From: Roseateles puraquae | GTDB lineage: Bacteria; Pseudomonadota; Gammaproteobacteria; Burkholderiales; Burkholderiaceae_C | Assembly: GCF_002205845.1 (NCBI RefSeq) | Contig: NZ_NISI01000001.1 | Coordinates: 1,178,001-1,242,000 of the forward strand | DNA: 64,000 bases | Direction: 5' to 3' | Shown here: piece after piece, positions 44,259 to 53,162 of the stretch | Layout of the letters: every line of letters begins with the position of its first letter | Numbering within the stretch: position 1 is the stretch's first letter | Program-made: the position numbers and the translations under genes | Notes under the pieces: model-generated | The model's database searches: none | Told to the model about the DNA's origin: nothing | Seen by the model: only the letters and a program-made list of their open reading frames with translations

Positions 44259-45655
44259 GGCGTAGGTTCCTCCGGCTCGGGCCGCGCGATCAGGGGTTGG
44301 GGTGCCGTGGTTGGCAACCAGACCCGCACGCGCGTGCCGCCATCGGGCGCCGGACCGAAGTCAAACGTCCCGCCGGCCAAGGCGGCCCGCTCGCGCATGT
44401 TGCGAAGGCCGGCTGCATCGGGCCTGACATCGCCCGGGCCGCGGCCGTCGTCGATGACCTCCACCTCATAGCCCGCACCGGCCGCCTGCGTGAGCGGCCA
44501 AGCCGCCACCCGCAGGTTGCGCGCCTGCGCATGCCGCAGCACGTTGGTGCAGGCCTCCTGGATGATGCGAAACAAGGTGCTGGCCTGCTCGGCGGGCAGC
44601 AGGCCCGGCTCGGCCAAGGTCATGCGCGTGACCACGCCCGACTGGCGTTGCAGCGTCTGCAGGTAGTGGTCCAGTGCGGCCTCCAGCCCGAGTTCATCGA
44701 GCAGCGGGGGGCGCAGCGCCGCAGATATCTCGCGGGCCGAGCGGATGGCCTCGTCGGCCATGGCCTGCAACTCGTCCACCAGTGGCTCGGTCTGCGGCGC
44801 CAGCTTGGCGCGCAAGGACAGGGTCAGCATCTTGATGGCCGTGCCCACCTGGCCGATCTGGTCGTGCACCTCGCGCGCCAGGCGCCGCCGCTCGGCCTCG
44901 ATGCCCCGGTCCATCTCGACGGCGAAGCTGCGGATGCGGGACAACGCGCGACTGAGGGCATCGGTGCGCTGCGCGACCTGCGCCTCGAGGTTGGCATTGG
45001 CATCTCGCAGCGCCGCCTCGGCCCGGTCGCGCAGGCGGCGCTCCCGCAGCATCAGGCCCAAGGCCACGGCGCCCATCAGCGCGCCGCCCGCGGGCAGCAG
45101 CCGGGTCAGCCGGGTCGTGCGCCGCTGCACGTCCTGGGTGGCCGCGTCGGCGGCGGTCACGGCCGCCTGCTGCTCCTGCTCCAACTGGTCGATCTGGAAG
45201 CGCAGCTCATCCATCACGCGCTTGCCGTCGACGTAGGCCGCCAGGTCCGGCGTGAAGGCGCCGCCTTGCTGCAGGCGCCGGTCCACGGTCGTGCGGGCCT
45301 GGCGCAGGCGTTCATCAATGAGCGCATCAAGCCGCGCCAGGGTCATGCGATTGGCGTTGTGGCGAGGGATGCGCTCACGCAAGGCGGCACGGGTCGTGCG
45401 GAGCTGCTCCAGCGCTTCCTCGTAGGGGCGCAGGAACGCCTGCTGGCCGGTGATCAGGAAGCCGCGCTGGCCGGTCTCGACATCCAGCAACAAGGTCAGC
45501 AGCCGACGCAGTTCGGTCCGTGTGGCCAGGGCCTGGCTGCGCTCGCCGTCACGGGCGATCAGCTCCGACAAGCTCAATGAGGCACCGACCGCCGTCCCGA
45601 TGAAGGCGATGAAGGCTGCGACCAACAGGCCCAGCGGAAGCCAGGAATAACGCAT
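44255..45655 (-). CDS. CHASE3 sensor histidine kinase (HisKA_3 type)
   Basis: 466 residues from ATG 45655 (MRYSWLPLG). TM1 (LGLLVAAFIAFIGTAVGASLSL), a periplasmic CHASE3 domain with LLDVETGQRGFLITGQQAFLRPYEEA, TM2 (LLPAGGALMGAVALGLML), a coiled coil, dimerisation domain with H-box LAREVHDQIGQVGTAIK, and HATPase with FRIIQEACTNVLRHA, DDGRG and GLRNMRERA. Phosphorylates the overlapping NarL-type regulator. The upstream 201-bp gap holds only a small GCTTGC/GCAAGC dyad. Confidence 0.93.
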   Translation of the reverse strand: MRYSWLPLGLLVAAFIAFIGTAVGASLSLSELIARDGERSQALATRTELRRLLTLLLDVETGQRGFLITGQQAFLRPYEEALEQLRTTRAALRERIPRHNANRMTLARLDALIDERLRQARTTVDRRLQQGGAFTPDLAAYVDGKRVMDELRFQIDQLEQEQQAAVTAADAATQDVQRRTTRLTRLLPAGGALMGAVALGLMLRERRLRDRAEAALRDANANLEAQVAQRTDALSRALSRIRSFAVEMDRGIEAERRRLAREVHDQIGQVGTAIKMLTLSLRAKLAPQTEPLVDELQAMADEAIRSAREISAALRPPLLDELGLEAALDHYLQTLQRQSGVVTRMTLAEPGLLPAEQASTLFRIIQEACTNVLRHAQARNLRVAAWPLTQAAGAGYEVEVIDDGRGPGDVRPDAAGLRNMRERAALAGGTFDFGPAPDGGTRVRVWLPTTAPQPLIARPEPEEPTP

Positions 45656-45856
45656 GCACGATCCACGGCAAAGCACGTTCCAGGGCTCCACCAGGGTGTC
45701 AGCCCGGTGGTGATGCAAGGAGCCCACGCTTCCCAACGCACCCAGGCATGGCAGCTCGACGGCGCCATTGCAAGGACTCCCGCAGGCTAGGGCTGCGGCG
45801 GGCTGGAAGTCAAGCGCTTGCGTGGAGCAAGCAACAGATCCGTTAGCGGGCGAGCC

Positions 45857-46894
45857 TCAGAACAGCTCGACGTCGCTCAGCTGCGTGGCTTCCTGGATGA
45901 TGCCGCTGGCCACCAGGGCGGCGTAGTTGTGCACCTGGTTCCGGCCATTGGCCTTGGCGTGGTAGACCGCCTTGTCGGCCCGCTCGAAGGCGGCTGCAGG
46001 GGCGTCGCCGGCCCGCACTTCCGTGAAGCCGATGCTGACGGTGATGCGACCGACCTGCGGGAAGGCATAGCGCTCGGTGTTCAGGCGCAGGCGCTCGAAG
46101 GCCTCCCCGGCGTGGATTTCCTCGTCGCAGCGCATCAGCACCACGAACTCCTCGCCGCCGAAGCGGTAGAGCAGGTCATGGAAGCGGAACGAGCCGCGCA
46201 TCAGGCGCGAGAGCAGCAGCAGCACCTCGTCGCCGATCAGGTGGCCGAAGCGGTCGTTGACCGACTTGAAGTGGTCAATGTCGATCACGCCGAGCACGTA
46301 GTGCGGCGTGGCCGTTTCGTGACGGCGGTCCTCGGCCTCGTGGCGCACCTCGTGCTTGACCGGGATGTCCGACAGCACCTTCAGGAAGCTCTCGTCGAAG
46401 GTCTTGCGGTTGAGCAAGCCGGTGAGCGTGTCGCGCTCGGAGTAATCGAGCAGGCCCTGGAAGTTGTGATAGATCCGCAGCACGCTGCTGACCATGCGCT
46501 GCGCGCCCGTGCCCAGCCGCCGCGTCGACAGGATCTCGATCACGCCCACCACGTCGCGGTCGGTCGCGATCGGGAACAGGTAGAGCCACTGGCCGCCCTG
46601 CGCCACTTGCGTGACGGCCCGCGTACGCATGGCCTCCAGCCGCAAGGGATGCGTGGTGACCAGGGGCAGCGCCTCGGGCTTGGCCCACAGCGGGTCGGCC
46701 GAGGCCACCGCGTCGCCGGCGCGCAGATGCGCACGGGTCAGCCACCGCTCATGCCCCACCTCGCCCACCGTGCGGTAGATGGCCACCGACTCCGGCTCCA
46801 GCAGATCACGCAGCGCCATGACGAGTGTGACGTCCATGACGTCACGGTCACGGAAACCGGTCAGTTCGGCGAGATGGTCGACAACCTGGGACAC
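45857..46894 (-). CDS. Diguanylate cyclase with GAF-like sensor
   Basis: 345 residues. N-terminal GAF-like domain (about 10-150, LPLVTTHPLRLEAMRTR, WLYLFPIATDRDVVGVIEIL), then a GGDEF domain (YSERDTLTGLLNRKTFDESF) with active loop GGEEF in LYRFGGEEFVVLM. RFHD five residues before it is an intact I-site. Soluble. Its start is 8 bp after the chpA stop, so it looks like the last gene of the Pil-Chp operon, linking surface sensing to c-di-GMP. Confidence 0.93.
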   Translation of the reverse strand: MSQVVDHLAELTGFRDRDVMDVTLVMALRDLLEPESVAIYRTVGEVGHERWLTRAHLRAGDAVASADPLWAKPEALPLVTTHPLRLEAMRTRAVTQVAQGGQWLYLFPIATDRDVVGVIEILSTRRLGTGAQRMVSSVLRIYHNFQGLLDYSERDTLTGLLNRKTFDESFLKVLSDIPVKHEVRHEAEDRRHETATPHYVLGVIDIDHFKSVNDRFGHLIGDEVLLLLSRLMRGSFRFHDLLYRFGGEEFVVLMRCDEEIHAGEAFERLRLNTERYAFPQVGRITVSIGFTEVRAGDAPAAAFERADKAVYHAKANGRNQVHNYAALVASGIIQEATQLSDVELF

Positions 46895-46902
46895 TGTTTC
46901 TC

Positions 46903-49900
46903 CTAGGCCGCCACGGCCTCGCGATGCGTGTACTGCTGGATCAGGCTCAGCAGGTAGTCCTCATCGTAAGGCTTGCCGAGGTAGTGATCGACGCCGAGCT
47001 GCTCCGCATAGTCGCGATGCTTCTGGGCAATGCGCGAGGTGATCATGATCACCGGGAGCTTGGCCAGGCGCGAATCGGCCCGCATGTTGCGAACCAGGTC
47101 GAAGCCGTCCATGCGGGGCATCTCGATGTCGGACAGCACGACGGCCGGCAGTTCGTCGCCCGCCAGTCGTTCCATCGCATCCAGGCCGTCCTTGGCCAGC
47201 AACACACGCATACCCACGCGCTCCAGGAAGCGCTGCGTCACGCGACGCACCGTCAGCGAGTCGTCCACCACCATCACCAGCGGGGCCTGGGCGACGGTCG
47301 CGGCGACCGGCGCAGCCGGCTGTGGCACGTCCAGATCGCCCTGGGCCTGCGCCTGGGCCGTTGCAGCAGCCAGGCGAGCCTGGGCTTCCACGCCGTACCA
47401 GTCGGCCAACGCCACCACGTTGTAGATCAGCGCCACGTCGCCGGAAGCCAGCAGGCTGATGCCCGCCAGGCCCGGCACGCGGTTGAGCTGGGCACCGAGG
47501 TTCTTGACCACGACTTCCTGGTTGCCGATCACTTCGTCGACGTGCAGCGCCAGCGAGGCCTGGGCATTGCGCACCAGCACGACGTGGGCGTTGCGACCAT
47601 GGGTCACGCCGCGGCCCGCGTGGCCGAGCAGACCACCCAGCCAGTAGAACGGCATCTCCAGGCCCGCGTGCTGCAGCTTGCCGCTGAGGTAGGCCGCTTC
47701 GACCGCCTCGACTGGCACACGCTGCACCGACGCCATCAGCGCCGCAGGCACCGCGACGACCTGGTCTGCGCTCTTGAGCAGCACGACTTGCGTCAACGCT
47801 GTGGTGAGCGGCAGGTGCAGCAGGAAGCTGGTGCCCTGGCCAGCGGTCGAGGTGGTCTCGATGCTGCCGCCCAGCGTACCCACTTCGGCACGCACCACAT
47901 CCATGCCAATGCCGCGGCCACTCAGCTCTGTGACCTGGCTGGCCGTGGAGAAGCCCGGCGCGAAGATCAGGCGCTTGAGTTGCGCATCATCCGGCTCGGC
48001 ATCCGGCGAGATCAGGCCCAGCTGCAGGCCGCGCTCGCGGATGCGGGCCAGGTTCAGGCCGGCGCCGTCGTCCGAGAACTGCAGCTGCACCTCGTTGCCC
48101 TGCTGGCTGACTTCGATGCGCAGCGTGCCCACCGGGTCCTTGCCAGCGGCCGTGCGGGCCTCGGGCGTCTCGATACCGTGCGCCACGCTGTTGCGCAGCA
48201 GGTGCTCGAAGGCACCGGCCGTGCGCTCCAGCACCGAACGATCAAGTTCGGTCTGGCCGCCGCTGATCTCCAGCTTGACCTGCTTGCCGCTGTCGCGCGC
48301 CGCCTGGCGCACCACGCGGTGCATACGCTCACCGATGCTGTCGAAGTCGACCAGGCGGGTGCGCAGCAGGTCATCCTGCAGCTCCCGCGTCAGCCGAGAC
48401 TGCGCAGCCAGTTCGTCTTCGCCGGTCTGCACGCTGCGGCCCAGGGAGCGCTGCAGCGTGGCCACGTCGCCGACCGATTCGGCCAGCATCCGGGTCAGCT
48501 CCTGGAAGCGGGTGTAGCGGTCGAACTCCAACGGGTCGAACTCGCGGCCGCCCTGCTGCGCCATCTCCTGCTGGATGTGCATCTGGGCTTCGGCCTGCAG
48601 CTCCAGCTCGCGCAACTGGGCGCGCAGGCGCTCCAGGTTGTCGTCGAGGTCGAGCAGCGCGCCCTTCATCTGGGCGAGTTCGGACTCCATCCGCGCACGG
48701 CGGATGCTGACCTCGCCGGCCTGCGTGGCCATGCGCTCGAGCAGGCTGCCGCGCACACGCACGAGGGCCTGGCCGATGGCGAGGTTTTCGTTGGCGGCTT
48801 CGACTTCTGCGGTGTCGGTGAAACGGGTCCAGTCGATCTGGCGCAGCGGCTCGGCAGGCTTGTCGGCGACAAACGCCGGGGCCGGAGCCGTGACCGCCGG
48901 CGTGGGCGCCTCGGTCGGCGCCGGGGCCGGCTCGGGCGCGGGCGGCGGCGGTGCCACCACCTGCGGCTCGACCGGCGCCGGGGCAGCCGCCATCAGGCTG
49001 CGGCCCAGGGCCTCGAAAGCGTGCTCCAGCGCGTCACCCTCGTCCTGCAGCGCCTGCACCTGGGCATGGTCAGCCGTGCCGGCATGCACCAGGGCCTCGA
49101 TGGCAGATTCCAGGTGGTGGGCCTGCTCGCCCAGACGCATTGCACCCGCCAGACGCGCACCACCCTTGAAGGTGTGCAGGGCGCGCATGCAGGCGTCGGA
49201 GCGGCTGACTTCGGCCGGCTCGGCCAGCCAGTCGCGCAGCGCCGCATGCAGCTGCTGCAGCAGGTCGCGGCCTTCTTCTTCGAAGATCGGGTAGAGGTCG
49301 GGCTCGATGTGGTCGGGCAGCCCCGGCTCGGGCTCGGGCTCGACCGCGGAGGCCGCCAGCACCGGCTCCGCCACCACCTCGGCCACCACCTCGGCGACCA
49401 CGTCTGGCGCCGTTTCCGGCTCGGGCGTGGGCGCGTCGGCCAGCTCGGTCACCTGCATCGCTTCCACGACGGGCTCCGGCTCGGGCTGCACCGCCTCGAT
49501 CACCTCGACGGCAGCCATCGGTTCGGGCTCGGCAACCGGCTCGAACACCGGCTCCGACTCAACCGCCAGCACCGGTTCCGGCGCGGGTTGAACAGGCGCT
49601 TCGGCGGCCAGGTCGAAGCCTTCCGGCAGTTCGCCTGCCACCGTCTCCGCAATGCCCAGGTCAGCCGCAATGGTCTCCGCGGGAGCCTCGTCCAGCGGCG
49701 GCGGCAGGGTGTCCTCGAAGCCCGGCGCCGACGTGGAGATGTCCTCCTCGTCCGGCTCGTAGGCATGCAGGCGCTCGATGACCTCAGGGTCGTTGGGCTT
49801 CAGGAAGCCGGCCGCGAACTGGTGCAGCAGGCGACGGATGTCGTCAGCCGCACGCACGAACAGCTCGGCGTCTTCTTCCTTGAAACGCAGGGCGCGCTGG

Positions 49901-52900
49901 GCGCGCTCCAGCGCATGTTCCAGCGCCCGGGCCAGCGCCGACAGGTCTTCATAACCCACGGTTGCCGCATTGCCCGCGAGCGCATGGGCCTGCACTTCGC
50001 AGCTCTGCGGCACCGGTGCCACGAGCTCGGCCGCCCACTCGGCCAGGCCGATGGAGAGCTTGCGCGAGAGTTCGTCGGCCTCGTTGAGGAAGATGTTGAA
50101 CAGCGCAATGCTGATCCGCAGCGGGCCGATGACCTTGAAGCCTTCGTCCGGGTCCAGGGCCTCGGGCTCGGGTTCGGCCACCGCTTCGACAGCCGGCGCT
50201 TCGTTGTCGACCACCAGGCGCGGCAACGTGAGCGTGACCTCTTCGGGGCGCACCGGCGGCGCCAGGCTCTCGTCGACCACGACGGGCTCGGCAGCTTCGG
50301 GTTCGTCCAGGTTGAGCACGACGCCGAAGTTGGCAAGCGTGGGCTCCTCGTCGGGCATCGCCGGCAGCGGCAGCGGCTCGGTCGGCGCATGCGCGCCATC
50401 GAAGTCGACCGCCAGGTCCAGCGGCAGGGCCGCCGGGTCGAGCTCCTCCGCCACCTCGGGCTGGGGCAGCGGCGCGTCGACGGCCGGCGCCTCCAGGTCG
50501 AGCACGAAGTCAGGCTCGAGCGCAGGCCGCGCTTCCATCTCGGCGGGCAATGCCGGCACCTCGGGCTCGCTGGCTTCCTCGACCAGCAGCTCCGGCGCCA
50601 CGACGGCCGGCTCGACCGGCACGTCCAGCGACAGATCGATGGTCTCGATCACCTCGGCCGCCGGCAGCTCGAAGGCCACCTCGGCCGGTGCAGCCACCGG
50701 GGCCTCGGCCTGGAACGACAGCGGCAGCAGTTCGCCTTGCAGGCGCAGTGCGTCGGCACTGCGGCGCACCGGCTCAGGCGTGTGCATGCCGGGCTGATTG
50801 CCGGCGATCTGCTCGCGCCAATGCGCGAAGTAGTCCAGCGCTTCGCTCGTGAAGGCCAGCAGCGCGCCATCGGCATGCGGCGTGGCTTCGGCCAGGCGGG
50901 CGTTGTAGAGCTGCTCGCAGGCCCAGGCCCCCTCGCCGAAGGCATCCAGACCCACCATGCGGGCACTGCCCTTGAGGGTGTGGAAGGCGCGGCGGACCAC
51001 AGTCAGCTGGGCGTGATCGGTCGGCTGGTCGCGCAACTCGGCCAGGGCCGCACGCGCATTGCCGATGACCTCGTCGGCCTCCTCCAGGAAGATCTCGCGC
51101 ATTTCCGGGTCGTCGGCCACGCTCGGTGCCGGAGCCGGCGCAGGAGCTGGCGGCGGCGGTGCCACGATGGGGGCCGGGGCCGGCACGGGTGCGGCCACGC
51201 TGAGGTCGACGTCGGGCAGGCTGAGGTCGGGCAGGTCGAGGCTGGCGAAGTCCACGCGCATCGGCTGCGTGGCCTCGTGCTCGAAGGGCGCCGGGGCGGC
51301 CGGCGCGGGGGCCTCGGGCTCCAGGTCGACATGGAAGCCGCTGGCTTCGAAGTCCGGCAGCGCCACCGCACCTTCGCGGCGGCCCATGACGGCATCCAGG
51401 CGGCCCGTGGCCTCGTCGAACTGGAACATGCGCTTGGCCAGCTGGGGCTGGACGCTGAGCATGTCGATCAGAAAGCCCAGCGCGCCCAGGTTGGTGGCCA
51501 GGCGCTCGAAGACATCGCGCGCACCCGGGCGGTTGAAGTCGATTTCGGTGCTGGCGAGGTTGTCCACCTCGTCACGCATGCGCACGGTGGCGTGGGCGGC
51601 CTGGTCCAGGCCCAGCACGCTGAGCACGCCGCGCATGGCCTGCAGTTGGCCGGGCACGGGAATCAGCAGGTCACGCTGGGTCGGGTTGCGGAAGTACTCG
51701 TCGCAGTGCTTCTCGACTTCTGAGAGGCTGGCGCGCAGTTCATGCACCACGCTGCCCAGCGTCTGCCGGTCGGAGACGCGACGGTAGAGGTCCTCCATCC
51801 AGTCTTCCAGCGGCTCGGCGGGCTCGCCGTGCGCCACGGCCTCGACGCGGCGCGCGAGGCGGCGCACCCGGTCGGCCTGCTCGGGCTGGTCGAAGGCGGC
51901 GTCTTCAAGGGCGGCCTCGACGTACAGCAGGCTGGTGGCGACTTCCATCGCCAGCGCGGGCGGCGGCGTGGTGCGCGAACGCAGGGTCGCGACGACCGCG
52001 CGTTGAAGCGTCTGGGCCAGCACTTCGCCGCTCGGGAAGAGGCGGGTCAGGGATTCGGCCAGGGCCGCGAACTGCTCGTCAAGGGCGGACAGACGATGCT
52101 GGTCGCCCTCGGCAGCGCTGGACCAGCTCTCCTTGGCGGCGAGCACGCGGCGCTTGGCCTGCGCGACCCAGGCAGGGTCGATGCGGCCGAGGCTGGCATC
52201 TTCGTAGTCACCGGCCTGCTCTTCGGTCAGGCGATAGGCCTCATGCACCGCCGTCAGGCGCGGGCCGGAGCCGCGGGTGATGCGGCACTGGGCACAGAAG
52301 AAGAGCAGGTCCTGCGCCAGACGCTCGCGCGCCGGGTCGGCCTGGTCGCCCTGCCCCACGCGGCGCAGTTCGTGCAGCAGCTTGGAGCCCAGGCGCTTGG
52401 TGTAGGCATCGCTGCCGATGAGCTTGAGGGCCTGGCCCTCGAACACGGCGGCAGCCAGCTGCCACAGCGTGCGGGAATTGCCCGCCGGCAGCGAAGCCGC
52501 CAGGCCGGCACACAGGCCTGACAAATTGGCCGCATGTGCGGGGCTGGGCTCGCGCATGTGGCGCAGCAGCGCCGCCTCGAAGGGCGCACGCACGGCTTCG
52601 GCCGATCGCGGCGCGACATCGGCCTCGGCGCGGATGGCGCGCCAGGACCAGTCGAACTGCCACAGGTCGGCCGGATGGATGCGGTCGGCACCGTTGAGCT
52701 CTTGCAGCGCGCGATAGCTCGGATAGAGCGACAGCGAGGACGTCTTGTTGCCCGCCAGCAGGCGAGCCACATAGGCCAGCAGCGCAAAGTCTGCGCGCTC
52801 GATGATGTCCACCGCCGCGGCTTCGACCGCCAGCGGCTTCTCGGCCAGCCGCAACACGGCCGCCTCGGCAGCGCGCAGCACGCTCGCCCCTGCCGGCAGG

Positions 52901-53133
52901 CCGACGAGGGAGAGCACACCGCTGACCTGGTGGAGTTGCGCCGCTGCCTGTTGCAGCGGCTGGCTGGCCGGCGCGTCGCCGCCGAAGGCGGTGGCGCGGT
53001 TGTCGCCGCCCTCGCGGACGAGGCGGCGCAGAGTCTTGTGCACTGACTCCAGGGAGCGGCGCAATTCCTCCTGCACCCAGGCCAACGGGCTGAGGTCGGC
53101 CGGGAGTTCGGAGTCTCGCAGGGAGCTGTCCAT
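46903..53133 (-). CDS. chpA: ChpA/PilL hybrid chemotaxis histidine kinase
   Basis: 2076 residues. N-terminal helical region of failed-HPt type (1-600), then phosphotransfer domains at H718 (AFHTLKGSARMVG) and H1320 (ALHTFKGGARLAG), and a degenerate one at H1050 (AHALAGNAATVG, Lys replaced by Ala). Long Glu/Pro/Ala linkers join them. CheA dimerisation and ATPase follow (LLRNSVAHGIE, FSDDGAGLN, LSGRGIGMDVV), then a CheW domain and a receiver with D2002 (LSDIEMPRMDGFD). It controls type IV pilus motility through PilG and PilH. Similar in plan to P. aeruginosa ChpA, with fewer HPt sites. Confidence 0.93.
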   Translation of the reverse strand: MDSSLRDSELPADLSPLAWVQEELRRSLESVHKTLRRLVREGGDNRATAFGGDAPASQPLQQAAAQLHQVSGVLSLVGLPAGASVLRAAEAAVLRLAEKPLAVEAAAVDIIERADFALLAYVARLLAGNKTSSLSLYPSYRALQELNGADRIHPADLWQFDWSWRAIRAEADVAPRSAEAVRAPFEAALLRHMREPSPAHAANLSGLCAGLAASLPAGNSRTLWQLAAAVFEGQALKLIGSDAYTKRLGSKLLHELRRVGQGDQADPARERLAQDLLFFCAQCRITRGSGPRLTAVHEAYRLTEEQAGDYEDASLGRIDPAWVAQAKRRVLAAKESWSSAAEGDQHRLSALDEQFAALAESLTRLFPSGEVLAQTLQRAVVATLRSRTTPPPALAMEVATSLLYVEAALEDAAFDQPEQADRVRRLARRVEAVAHGEPAEPLEDWMEDLYRRVSDRQTLGSVVHELRASLSEVEKHCDEYFRNPTQRDLLIPVPGQLQAMRGVLSVLGLDQAAHATVRMRDEVDNLASTEIDFNRPGARDVFERLATNLGALGFLIDMLSVQPQLAKRMFQFDEATGRLDAVMGRREGAVALPDFEASGFHVDLEPEAPAPAAPAPFEHEATQPMRVDFASLDLPDLSLPDVDLSVAAPVPAPAPIVAPPPPAPAPAPAPSVADDPEMREIFLEEADEVIGNARAALAELRDQPTDHAQLTVVRRAFHTLKGSARMVGLDAFGEGAWACEQLYNARLAEATPHADGALLAFTSEALDYFAHWREQIAGNQPGMHTPEPVRRSADALRLQGELLPLSFQAEAPVAAPAEVAFELPAAEVIETIDLSLDVPVEPAVVAPELLVEEASEPEVPALPAEMEARPALEPDFVLDLEAPAVDAPLPQPEVAEELDPAALPLDLAVDFDGAHAPTEPLPLPAMPDEEPTLANFGVVLNLDEPEAAEPVVVDESLAPPVRPEEVTLTLPRLVVDNEAPAVEAVAEPEPEALDPDEGFKVIGPLRISIALFNIFLNEADELSRKLSIGLAEWAAELVAPVPQSCEVQAHALAGNAATVGYEDLSALARALEHALERAQRALRFKEEDAELFVRAADDIRRLLHQFAAGFLKPNDPEVIERLHAYEPDEEDISTSAPGFEDTLPPPLDEAPAETIAADLGIAETVAGELPEGFDLAAEAPVQPAPEPVLAVESEPVFEPVAEPEPMAAVEVIEAVQPEPEPVVEAMQVTELADAPTPEPETAPDVVAEVVAEVVAEPVLAASAVEPEPEPGLPDHIEPDLYPIFEEEGRDLLQQLHAALRDWLAEPAEVSRSDACMRALHTFKGGARLAGAMRLGEQAHHLESAIEALVHAGTADHAQVQALQDEGDALEHAFEALGRSLMAAAPAPVEPQVVAPPPPAPEPAPAPTEAPTPAVTAPAPAFVADKPAEPLRQIDWTRFTDTAEVEAANENLAIGQALVRVRGSLLERMATQAGEVSIRRARMESELAQMKGALLDLDDNLERLRAQLRELELQAEAQMHIQQEMAQQGGREFDPLEFDRYTRFQELTRMLAESVGDVATLQRSLGRSVQTGEDELAAQSRLTRELQDDLLRTRLVDFDSIGERMHRVVRQAARDSGKQVKLEISGGQTELDRSVLERTAGAFEHLLRNSVAHGIETPEARTAAGKDPVGTLRIEVSQQGNEVQLQFSDDGAGLNLARIRERGLQLGLISPDAEPDDAQLKRLIFAPGFSTASQVTELSGRGIGMDVVRAEVGTLGGSIETTSTAGQGTSFLLHLPLTTALTQVVLLKSADQVVAVPAALMASVQRVPVEAVEAAYLSGKLQHAGLEMPFYWLGGLLGHAGRGVTHGRNAHVVLVRNAQASLALHVDEVIGNQEVVVKNLGAQLNRVPGLAGISLLASGDVALIYNVVALADWYGVEAQARLAAATAQAQAQGDLDVPQPAAPVAATVAQAPLVMVVDDSLTVRRVTQRFLERVGMRVLLAKDGLDAMERLAGDELPAVVLSDIEMPRMDGFDLVRNMRADSRLAKLPVIMITSRIAQKHRDYAEQLGVDHYLGKPYDEDYLLSLIQQYTHREAVAA

Positions 53134-53162
53134 GCGTTGTGGCTTTCTCGGAATCGTGCCGG

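Noticed and set aside
46924-51723. A 1599-codon open frame antisense to chpA
   Set aside because: It arises from GC-rich codon bias opposite the real chpA frame; its product is a low-complexity Arg/Gly/His mixture with no domain, and chpA has all CheA motifs.
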